This document shows, piece by piece, positions 1 through 9,800 of a stretch of 26,206 nucleotides of DNA; positions within the stretch are counted from its first letter, which is position 1, and each line of letters starts with the position of its first letter. A program made the translations under genes and the position numbers. The notes beneath the pieces were generated by a model. The model saw only the letters and a list, made by a program, of their open reading frames with translations, ran no database searches and had not been told where the DNA came from. This DNA is from Choanephora cucurbitarum (Eukaryota; Mucoromycota; Mucoromycetes; Mucorales; Choanephoraceae), in assembly GCA_025331435.1 (NCBI GenBank), contig JAIWNI010000200.1:1-26206 (forward strand), given 5' to 3'.

Positions 1-150
1 AGGCACAACAGACTGAATGAGTTCAGAATACTCAGAAGGCTCAGTATTAGGTAATACTCGTAGACGGCATCGCTTGCTTGTTCGACGACTATGACCTTCT
101 TCATTACAGCTGGCACAATATACTCGTTTTGTTTGGTTGTTACTGCTCAT
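1..150 (-). CDS. Helitron Rep-helicase, N-terminal fragment (copy F), cut by window edge
   Basis: An open frame runs from an ATG at 148..150 on the minus strand to the window edge, giving 50 codons with no stop. It begins MSSNNQTKRVYCASCNEEGH and has one complete zinc knuckle of the form C-x2-C-x4-H-x7-C (residues about 12-28). The same knuckle starts the proteins of copies A, B, C and E, and the short pre-knuckle leader (MSS...) resembles those of A and C. I infer that it is the first exon or start of another Helitron protein whose HUH and helicase domains lie outside the window. Its 5' side is only 208 bp from the end of repeat R1, so F and A are in the same orientation, head to tail. Whether F is intact cannot be seen. 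Confidence 0.7.
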   Translation of the reverse strand, partial: MSSNNQTKRVYCASCNEEGHSRRTSKRCRLRVLPNTEPSEYSELIQSVVP

Positions 151-358
151 AGTGACTAATTGAAAGTTTAATCGTTATAGAAAGAGATATTAGTTTGGAT
201 GTTAAGTTGATTTGGGTTCCTATCCTTACAATCGAATAAAGTTAGACGTAAAAGGGAAGGGGGTATTAATAATTTAAGAGAAATGGGTTGGGATAGAGAA
301 TAAAATCATTGACTGTTTTTTAGCGATTTTGAGGATGTTAACTTTTTTATATAAAGAC
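151..358. other. Spacer / probable 5' leader of copy F
   Basis: There is no coding frame here. The segment lies between the ATG of copy F and the outer end of repeat R1. For comparison, B and D have about 130 bp between their inferred 5' ends and their ATGs, so much of this may be F's 5' untranslated and terminal region. I could not align it convincingly with the 5' regions of A, B, C or E. Confidence 0.4.
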
Positions 359-631
359 GAGCATATTACAAACCGCACCTCCATTGCGGTAATAAAATTA
401 GCACCTACGCTGCGCTCTGGTTAATTTTATTGACCTTCATTATGGTACGGTACGCTGCGCTTTGTAAGATGCTCGTGCCGCCGCAGGCCAACTAATCCGA
501 TGAGAAGTTCAATGTGGGGGCCCCACCCATATTTTTTTTAGACCTTCGCTATGGTATAAAATAGCCCCTTCGCTGCGCTTCGTGTATTTTAAACCGTCGC
601 TTCGGTAAAAAAAACATGTGTCCCGGGGCAG
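359..631 (-). repeat. R1: 3'-terminal palindromic repeat of Helitron A (GAGCAT type)
   Basis: This GC-rich, hairpin-dense block lies 149 bp beyond the stop codon of copy A. Its outer half (359..474) is one long imperfect palindrome with arms GAGCATATTACAAA (359..372) and TTTGTAAGATGCTC (461..474), 13 of 14 paired. Its inner half holds GTGGGGGCCCCAC, then a second inverted repeat with GGTATAAAATA and TATTTTAAACC arms, and ends CCCGGGGCAG. CGCTGCGCT occurs three times (408, 453, 571). The same block is found at R2, R3 and R4. I infer a Helitron 3' terminus because position and orientation relative to the gene are constant. Confidence 0.8.
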
Positions 632-780
632 TGAGAAAGAATCAAGCTTATCCGAATAGATGGATCAAAGCTTAATGAGATGGGTTTGATTAGGATCAGA
701 TATAAGTAATTTTTCAAAAAGTAGTTTTATTGTTATGTATAGGAATAATAAGGATAATAAGTCTATAGAAAGTAAAAATA
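632..780 (-). other. 3' untranslated stretch of copy A
   Basis: This AT-rich sequence without a coding frame lies between the copy A stop codon and R1. I recognise no terminator or polyadenylation signal with confidence. Confidence 0.4.
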
Positions 781-3700
781 TTAAGTGAAAACTTCTTTGT
801 ATACGACATTTCTTGTATGGTTTTTAGCATGTTGTGCTGGAATGGAGCTTGATTTGCCAATGAGAATTTTGATAGATTCTTTTTGTCTTACTCGTGAAAG
901 AGCAACATACAACTGGCCATGGCTAAAAACAGGTTTTGGTAGATACAATCCAGCCCAATCGAGAGTTTGCCCTTGAGCTTTGTTAATTGTCATGGCAAAA
1001 GCAAGTCTGATTGGAAATTGAATTCGCTGAAATTGCATAGCATCAGTTTCAGCAGAAAAGAGCTTTATCTTTGGAATGCATACAACTGATCCAGCAAATG
1101 CGCCTGTTTCGATTGTAGCTTCAATTAAGTTTCGCATTAATGACTTGACAATGAGTCTTGTACCGTTACATAAGCCATTCAGAGCATCAAGGTTTCTTAG
1201 AAGCATGATAGGTGCTCCGACATTTAGAGTGAGTACATGAGGAGGCAACGCACCAGATTCAATTACATTGAGAACTTCCATAGGATGTTCTAGTGATTGT
1301 TGAAGATCCAAGGTCTCATCAGCACTATAGTAAATAACTTGTTCACCTGGAAGTTTTTCAATCAATAAACGATTGATTTCAGCAACATGCACATTGATAG
1401 GCGTTAATATAGCAGAGCTAATCAAGTATGATGTATCATTTCCAATCCTAAAGTCCGGGTTAAATAGCTCTGGATATATAGCAGAAAGAAGATTCAGAAG
1501 ATTATCTCCAGGTATGAGCATGGAATCCAGCAGTTTGACAAAGTCAGTATCTGTGGGAAAGAAGTTTGGATAAACTTGTACTCGAAGAGTTTCTGCTGAG
1601 CCATTACCAATATTCAAAAGCATATTAGCAAATTGCTCAAGTTCAAGAGACATTGATGGATTGTTGCTATTTTGAGCTTGCTGAACACGCATATTGATTT
1701 GAAGCTTTTTGACCGTAAAGGAAGGTCAGAGAAAAGATCGGTTGATGCATGCATTGACAACGTCTGATCTACTGCCTTTAGAAATCACAGGGAGTACTTG
1801 ACGAAAGTCGCCACCAAAAACCATCAATCTGCCACCAAATGGTACTGATTCAAGCACCTTATTTTGAGTACCAAAAATATCTTTGAATGTTCGATCGACT
1901 GTTTCAAGAGTAGACTTGTTGATCATTGAAGACTCATCCCAAATGATTAGTTTGGTCTTCCTCAATAATTGAGCTTGCATAGAGGATGGTGTGATTCCAC
2001 ACATTGTAGTAGAGGAAGTTTCCAGAGGTATTTTGAACATGGAATGAGCTTTCCTGCCACCTGCCATCAGTAATGCAGCTGTGCCACTGGATGCAACAGC
2101 CAAAGCAAATCCATCATGACCAGATCGTACTGCTTTCAAAAGAGTGTTAAAAAGGTAGGTTTTGCCCGTACCTCCAGGTCCATCAACAAAAAAAAGTCTA
2201 GGAAACTCAGTTGAGTTACAGCCATCTCTTTCAACGCATTACATAATTACTTGATAAATCTCAAGTTGATCAGAATTGAAATTTGTTACATCTTCAAGAT
2301 AGGTTGTCTGTCTTGCAATAGTATTCAATCGAAGTTGTTCTTGGATCAGACTATTAGGAGCAGAATAGCTAGGATCAGGAATAGGTAATTGAAATTGCCC
2401 ATATGATCGTAAGCTTGAGCCATGATGACTTGTTAAGATACTTTCAATATGTAAAAGTGCACGGTCAAAAGATGTATCATTGATATCATTTAGCACTGGA
2501 TCGAATGAAGAGTCATTCTGTAGTTGATAAAGATAGTCTTCCGAGAGCTTGTCTTTAAAAATCTAACCAAAGCTGGTAGGGATCAGCAGGATCACAGAAC
2601 ACCAAGACAATGCAAAAAAGCTTGCGAAGAGATACAGGTGTCTGCGTATGAGCAGCTTCATCTAAACATTGCTTCCATTGGTTGTCTGATGCAAGCAGAC
2701 CTAGAGCTCTAGCAGCAGCTTGAAACGTTGGATGGCATATGCCATTAACTGTTCTTAAGTGAGCAAAAGAGGTGGCCCCAGCAACATGGTACAGCAGCAT
2801 ACGAAGATGATAGAGTTCTGATCTTTTGGACGATACAGAATAAACTCTACCAATAGTTGCACCAAAACCACGTTGTCTTTTTGCCCATTTTCTTGGCTTT
2901 ACAGATGTGTGCCAGACATTCTGCTCAGGGAAGTTGGGGTACAAAATAGACCTTGCTTCGGGATCGTTTTGGTTTGTTTTAAACCAACTGGTCAAAGTTG
3001 TATCTTGTTCAGAGGCTTGCATTAGTACAGCGTTGATGTCATCATCTTCGTTGAAGTACACAGACTCCTCCCCTTCAAGATGGATAGCCAGTCTTTGGTG
3101 TGCAGGGAATTCCTTGTGCATTGGAAGGGAGAATAGTCTCCAGCAAACTTCAGGAGCAGAGACATATCTGGCATCGATGAAAGAGCGGACTTCATCATTT
3201 TGCTCAACAGACAATGAGGCTCGATCATGGCCTTTGTAGACATACTTGTACACATATTTAACGCTGTTGATTGATGAACATATTTCAACATTTATATGAG
3301 CATCATATTTCGTAGCAAGGTAAAGGTTGTGAGGTACAACCCAACGATTGTCAATGTTATATGTATGTCTGTTTATAGTCTTTGGGACCGTGATGCCATT
3401 GTTTCTCCTTCTATATACAGGATAGCCACCGTTGATGTTAGCAGTTGTCTCATTGGAAAAGGCTTTGGGATACTTTTTGGAACACCCATGCGCAATATCC
3501 ATACAAACAGCCTGTGTGTTGATTATTCCACATGGCCCATGAATCATGTGTTTTATCACTGTTTGGTGGGCCAAAGGGAAACGAACTGGATCTGGTATCT
3601 CAGCTGATACGACACTATCATACTCTTCCGCATATAAAGGCTTATCCGAGGAATTAACGATTAACAGAATGTGAGCATGAGGAAGTCCACGTTTTTGAAA

Positions 3701-5501
3701 TTCAATAGTGTAGACAAATCCAACAGCTTTTCCCAAGACATTCTTTTTGGTGAGATCATCAAGTAATTCACGAAGCTTAATGTTGAAGACTCGGCTACAA
3801 AGATCGGGTCGATCAGATGCTTTTTGACCAAACAAAAGTTCTCTTTGGATTTCAGGCCATTGAGGGTTGCAGGTAAAGGTGATGAAATAATCAGGCTTTC
3901 CAAAGCGTCTGACAATACTCAATGCATCTTGATACAATTGTGCCATATGTCGAGGTCCGCCAATAAAGCTTGATGGTAAAATTACCTTTTTACCTAATCG
4001 TTCCCTTTCTTATTGATTGGCTGGTTGCAAACCATCATTCAGATTGACAGCGTCTTGTAGACCTTGATACAGCTCACATCTTAAACTTTTTTGATTGTGG
4101 CGAATGTATAAGAGTCTGTTTTGCTCCATTTTTGTATACATATCGACAATGTACTGGTGAAATAAGTTGCCGAAAAGATGTAATAAGTGGCCATCAGAAG
4201 GTCTGTACATGAGTCTAAAGCTATAGAACTGCATGATCGTCATTTTTTTGTTGGATGAATTGCTTAAAGTAGTGATACTCCATCCAGGTTCTCCAAAGGG
4301 AAACAAAAGAACGTAATGCAAAGGATCGTAAAACTGATTTGACTCATTGACTCTTACAATAGAACTATCTTGGTATTGAATGACTATATCTCGAGAAGTA
4401 TTTGCAGCAATATCATCGTTGTCACCGCCAACAATTATGGCTGCAATTTGAGAACCATTTGTAGGTCTATTATAACGTCTACGATCTGGTACGCCTTCAG
4501 CTCTAAAGACTAACTTCACATTTTCCAATGATGATATGCCTTCGTTTTGACCAAGAGTATCATTGTTACTTTGCTGTTCAGCAGCAATCTGTGTCATGTT
4601 TTTAAAGATAGCAACAAAAGGGTTAACTCGATGCATCATATTCTGAATTGCTAATAGAGTTGAACGGTCTACATTTTATGCAATCGCATGTCGATTTTCC
4701 AATTCATGCTCAGTGTCAAAAATGTAGATCTGTGCAAACTTAGGGCTCGAATTATCAGAGGGAATAGCAGATCCGATCAAATGATATGGACTGCCTTCAA
4801 TTCGAAAGGTGTAAGAGCCAGTTCGACTATTAGCTAAGTTCAAATCAAGGTTTACACCAAAAGAAGTGAAACTCAAAGAGCTGTTGTACATTCTAATAAT
4901 ACTTCGAAACTCTTTGGAAGTACTATTGCTTCCCTTGAGAAGATCTGCAATTTCTGGTGGTGTAGGTTGCAAAGGACTTGAAATTGACTCACCCTTACAA
5001 CAACACAATTGAAACACAGGATGAATTTTGCTACTGCCAGAAGCCCTTTCCCTAATCCACATCAAAGCACCACAACGATCGCAAATACAACTCATTGAAC
5101 CACAATCAAATCTCATAGAAGGTACAGCACTTAAATCACTTGCAACATTTCTAGTGTTTTGAGTGTTGAGAGGACAGAGTCTGCTGGTTAGTCTTAAATG
5201 ACCTTCCATTCCGCAGTTGGCACAAACTTCGACAGCAGAAGGTTGCCCATCGACTTCCATATCTTGAAAACGTGAATTCATTCTGCATCCAGCAAAGGTT
5301 CGGCGAGAGTGTTCAGGCTCATTGCATGCAGAACAAACAACCACATCGTTCTGAGTTTGTTCTTGTTGAACCTCTTCCATTTGAACATCTTCATCTACTT
5401 GTTTGCGTGGGTTCATTCAACAAAATCGGTATGTTCTGCGAGAATGACCCGGTTCCCGGTTCGTTACATGCTGCGCAGAAAACAGCTGGTGAATCGCTCA
5501 T
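781..5501 (-). pseudogene. Helitron Rep-helicase pseudogene (copy A)
   Basis: The gene aligns from end to end with intact copy B. The probable start is the ATG at 5501 (MSDSPAVF, then the first knuckle). Domains in order are three C-x2-C-x4-H-x7-C knuckles, the CDRCGALMW...CCC zinc site, Helitron_like_N with RGLPHAHILLIV (HUH), the catalytic tyrosine motif VKYVYKYVYKGHDRA, and a PIF1-type helicase with DGPGGTGKT, WDESSM, GGDFRQVLP and LYVALSR. Breaks I can place: a 7-bp tandem duplication in knuckle 1 (5448..5461), TGA at 5417..5419 where other copies suggest arginine, TAA at 4676..4678, TAA at 4010..4012, a 1-nt insertion near 2556..2560, TAA at 2239..2241, and TGA at 1726..1728 where B has tryptophan. 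Apart from the two frameshifts the pieces share one frame. Decay therefore looks recent, and no catalytic motif is lost. Walker B reads DES instead of the usual DEA. Confidence 0.85.
5448..5461 (-). repeat. 7-bp tandem duplication causing a frameshift in copy A
   Basis: CCCGGTT occurs twice in a row. Removing one unit from consideration puts the first-knuckle cysteines (CAACNEPG) in the same frame as the rest of the knuckle (GHSRRTYRFC) and the downstream gene. This is therefore a slippage-type mutation and not an alternative N-terminus. Confidence 0.75.
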
Positions 5502-5830
5502 ATTTTTAGTTTTTAAAATATCTGTCAAAGTCTTAATGATCAAAAAGCAGTATAATAAACTAAAAGTCCAAAGCTATAGTACTCACTATTAGAAAAAAGG
5601 GGGAAAACTAATCTTTAGAAGAGCAAAAAAATCAGCTGCAGTTTTTCAAACATTTACAATTGGAAACTCGGTGACTGGTTTTTACAACTCGAATTTAAGC
5701 TGGTGGTGACTGTTATTTGGGACACCTTATCTTTTTAATATATTAACTGATAATAATACAAACTTTTTATATCTGGTGTTAATTGCTTAATTACTATTAA
5801 CTGTTAGTGCAGACGCTAGCAGGTTTAGTG
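5502..5830 (-). other. 5' region of Helitron A
   Basis: There is no gene here. Read on the minus strand it contains CTAACAGTTAATAGTAA (5791..5807), which is identical upstream of copy E. Short matches (GGTGTCC, CAGTCAC) follow in the same order in both. I infer the conserved 5' end of the A/E family. The true terminal base is not determined. Confidence 0.5.
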
Positions 5831-6502
5831 TGAGAGTTGGTTGCTCCTTGCTGAGCAGATATTTGAAAGTCAGTCTGATTCTGAGGTGTCCGAGATACTA
5901 CAAAGCCAAAAACATAGTTGTGACTTGGCAGGCAAGCACTTAACAAAAGTGAGCCTTAGCGGCCCTAAAAAAAACAATTATAAACTTAATAAATTCGCCT
6001 TCATACTCGACAGTCTATTGACCTTCACAGATAAAATTAAACATGGCTGAAAATCACTTTCCGCCAAAGGGATTTGGACCAATATTACAATTAAATTCAA
6101 GTTGTTATAAAATTTATATTATTTGATTTTTTTATTAAACCAATTGATAAAAACAAAGTTTAATTTGTATAAAAACAATTAAATGCAAGAAAAAATAATT
6201 AAATCAAAATTTAATAAGAGTATAGATATAATTAGTCAAATCATTTGGTACAAACCGATTGAGACGTTTTGAATAAATATAATGATTAATTACAAACATA
6301 TTTAAAAATATGTTTATTTCGTTTTTTATTATTTATATGTGTTTTGGTTGCGCCAAATATAGGCGCAAAATTTTAGTTATTCAATGTATCGATAGATCTT
6401 TTTTTTTTAAGAAAACAACGTTCGAAAAAATTGTTTTATCCCAAATAAGAAGGTGGTCCTTTTGCGTTTTTTCTATATTCGGGCCCGAATTTTTAAAAGG
6501 AT
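5831..6502. other. Spacer between Helitrons A and B, no gene seen
   Basis: This is very AT-rich sequence with no credible coding region. The short open frames near 5841 and 6310 have no recognisable motifs. It contains a perfect 10-bp hairpin (6294..6303 with 6306..6315, AAACATATTT arms) and a 14-bp palindrome ATTCGGGCCCGAAT (6477..6490) just outside R2. It may be old host sequence between two insertions. Confidence 0.5.
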
Positions 6503-6785
6503 ACAAGCCTGTTTCAAGTCAAACCGCCGTTGCGGTGACAAAATTTTGACCTTCGCTGCGCTATGGTAAATTTTATCGACCTTCACTAAGGTTTGCCCGC
6601 TTCGCTGTTGAAACCGGCTTGCACTTCGCAGTGGGCTGTTTTGGCTAATCCGAATAGCATGGCAATGTGGGGGCCCCACCCAAATTTTTTTTGGACCTTC
6701 GCGACGGTATAAAATAGCCCCTACGCTACGCTTCGTGTATTTTAAACCTTTGCTTTGGTAAAAAAAACACGGGTCCCGGGGCAGC
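6503..6785 (-). repeat. R2: 3'-terminal palindromic repeat of Helitron B (CAAGCC type)
   Basis: This is the counterpart of R1, 97 bp beyond the stop of copy B. The outer hairpin has arms CAAGCCTGTTTCAA (6504..6517) and TTGAAACCGGCTTG (6608..6621), 13 of 14 paired. A small CACT-TCGC-AGTG hairpin follows, then the common core with GTGGGGGCCCCAC, the GGTATAAAATA/TATTTTAAACC inverted repeat and CCCGGGGCAGC. It differs from R3 by only about 13 substitutions over roughly 270 bp by my hand alignment. From R1 and R4 it differs almost completely in the stem base but little in the core. Confidence 0.8.
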
Positions 6786-6882
6786 TTTAAAGATTTAACC
6801 TATTACGACAGTGTTGACTTTAAGATGATATATATGAGATTGAGTTGATAAGATATATTTTTATTGAGAGAAAGGAAGATGA

Positions 6883-9800
6883 TTAACAGTTAAAGACCTC
6901 TTTGTAAACAATGTTGTTTGTGGCATTTGTAAGGCGTCTTCTATATTGATGATCTATCATTACTTTGATAGAGTCGGGACTTCTAATACGGGACATAGCC
7001 ACATAGAGTTGTCCATGAGAGAAGACGGGGGAAGGCAGATATAAACCAACGAAATCTAGAGTTTGACCTTGTGATTTGTTGATTGTCATTGCAAATGCTA
7101 ATCTAACAGGGAATTGAAGACGTTGAAAGTGAATGCCAATTTGCTCAGGCTGAGATTCGATGATAATTCTTGGAATTGCAACTATTTCTCCTGCTTTACT
7201 TCCAGTGGCTATCTCGGCTTGTATGACCTTTGAGTTAATTGCTAAGACAATCAACTTTGTACCGTTTACCAATCCTTTGGAAGGGTTAAGGTTTCTAAGG
7301 AGCATTATAGGACATCCTATTTTCAACTTCAAACAATGAGGTGGTAGACTGCCAGACTCAATTTTGTTCAGCAATTCAACAGGATACCGAAGCATATCAA
7401 CTTCTGCTGCCTTACAAAGGGAATCACTACTTAAAAGTGTGTGTATTTCACCTTCGAACTGGTTCAAGAGACTGTCGTTGATTTTGTTGACATCTTTGTT
7501 TAAAGAGGTGAGAATTGCTCGACTGGTCATAAATTTATGCCTGTCTTGCATGAATGCTGCACCTTGAAACTGATGAAAAACTGTGTCAGCCAATCTGAGA
7601 GCGTTGTTGCCAGGTAAAACCATGCTTTCATCTAACTGAATGGCACCTTCAGGATTCAATGATGGAATTGAACCATCACCGATAGTCAGCAAGTAGTCTG
7701 AAAAGTTCTTTAGCATTTCTGCTTGTTCATGATTGCCTGATTGAAGAGTGGCTTGCACACGCATGTTGATACGCAGCTGCATTCTTGAAAAATGTTTCCA
7801 GAGGAAGGATCTATTGATGCATTGAGCTACAATATCCGCTCTAGAAGCTTTAGGTACGACCGGAAGAACTTGTCTAAAGTCACCACCAAAAACAACCACT
7901 CGACCACCAAAGGGAATATCTTCAAAAGCAGGATTGATTTGTTTACAGACATCCTTGAATGACCTGTCAACTGCTTCCAATACATCTCTACTAATCATAG
8001 ATGCTTCATCCCATAAAATGAGCTTGGCAGATCTAATCAATTGAGCAGTGGGCGAAGCAGGACTAAACGAACACATCGTATGTATGTCGCATTTCAAAGG
8101 GATCTTAAAGAGCGAGTGTGCTGTTTTACCACCTTTTAAAAGAAGAGCAGCTGTTCCGCTTGCGGCAACTGAAAGTGCAATACCATGGTTTCTTCTTGTA
8201 GCATCAAGCAAGGCGTTAAACAGATACGTTTTGCCTGTACCACCTGGCCCGTCAAGAAAAATGACCTTTGGCTCAACAGTATGCTGACCTTCTACCATAC
8301 TCATGACATGATCGAAAACTGCTTGCTGGTCTTGGTTAAATGTGAACTGTTGTTCTGGTTCTAAAGATGCTAATGCATTTAAAACTAAATGCTCTCTAAC
8401 AATGAGAGGCTCAAGCATTTGATCTTCTGTAAGAAGTCCGCTATAAGTACCTCTAGGGTCAGTAGAAGGCAAAGTAAATCCCGAGTAGTTATTCAAGGAA
8501 AAACCATAGTCTTGCAATTGCTCTTCAATATCATACAATGCACAGTCATAGATTTGTTGGTCCATTTGGACATCTAGATCAGGCAGTAGTAGACGCTTTT
8601 TATGAAGAAAGTCTTCAGAGAGATCGTTAGAGAACTTATCCCAAAGCTGAAACGGATCAGAAGGATTGTTGAATACCAAAATAATGGCAAACAAATTCCG
8701 TAATGATCCAGCATTTTTGTAGTGAGAAGCTTCTTCAAGGCAGGTAATCCACTCAGTATCATCGTTCAAAAGATTAAGAGCATATGCAGCCTCACGAAAA
8801 CTGGGATAGCAAATGCCATTGACAGTCCTAAGATGGTCAAAGCTAGTTGCACCCTTGACATGGTAAAGAAGCATGCGCAGACAATACTTCTCGCTTTCCT
8901 TGGGTGAGATGGCATAGATTCTACCAATGGTACCGCCTTGTCCTCGCTCTCTTATCTTCCAGTAGTTCTTCTCCTTTTCTTTGACCCATACAAAGTGTTC
9001 AGGGAACTCGATATATAAGATCTGAAGGGCAGACTCATATTCTCTGTTGGCTTCGAACCAACCTGTCAGAGTAGTATTCTTTAAATTGCGCTCAATGACA
9101 TTGTCCAATTGATCTTCACCATCAAAGTAGACAGGTTGCTGATCAGGAAGATGTACAGACAACCTTTGGTGGTGGGGGAACTCATTGTGCAAAGGAAAAG
9201 AGAATAGTCTCCAACATGATTCAGCAGCTGATACATATCGAGCGTCAATGAATTTCTGAATTTCATCGTTTTTTGAGACATCAACTTGAGCTCTATCGTG
9301 CCCTTTGTATACATATTTGTACACATACTTTACAGAGACAAATGTAGCACATATTTCAACGTTGATATGCGCATTGTACTTTGTAGTTAAATAAGGGTTA
9401 TGAGGCACCACCCATCGATTGTCGAGTTTGACGGCTTTCTTCTCAATTGATTTACCATCATTTCTTCTACGGTACATGGGATATCCACCTTGTTCTTCTC
9501 GTTTGAAATGAGTGGTGTCATTGAATGCCTTTGGATAGCTTTTTGAACACTTGCCGTTTTTCATGCAAGGTGCATTGGGATCAAGAAGGCCGCAAGGTCC
9601 ATGCATCAAGTTCTTGGTGACTGTTTCGTACAAAGAAGGATAAGCTTGCTTATCAGGAATTTCTGCAGATATAACATTGTCGATATCCTCTTCTCTCAGT
9701 TTGTCAGTTGCATCAAGAATCAGTAAGATGTGGGCATGAGGGAGGCCTCTTTTCTGGAATTCAATTACATGCATATGAGCAATGACTTTTCCCAAAACAC

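Larger units (their letters stand above)
359..5830 (-). mobile_element. Helitron copy A (family A/E), inactivated
   Basis: The 3' limit is the outer base of the R1 hairpin at 359. The 5' limit is approximate: a 17-bp sequence shared with copy E (5791..5807 here, 24279..24295 in E), plus weak similarity out to about 5830, lies upstream of the gene in both. The element is about 5.4 kb and contains one broken Rep-helicase gene. The exact terminal bases and target site are not fixed. Confidence 0.65.

Noticed and set aside
5402..5416. The ATG at 5416 as true start of the copy A protein.
   Set aside because: The frame upstream contains the second half of a conserved knuckle ending in a stop at 5417..5419, and the missing half is recovered in the other frame across the 7-bp duplication. 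The original start is therefore the ATG at 5501.
5841..6050. A 69-codon open frame on the plus strand upstream of copy A.
   Set aside because: No homology to anything I recognise and no supporting context. It is consistent with chance in AT-rich DNA.
6310..6549. A 79-codon open frame on the plus strand in the A-B spacer.
   Set aside because: It runs into the R2 repeat, has no recognisable motif and is AT-rich low-complexity sequence at its start.
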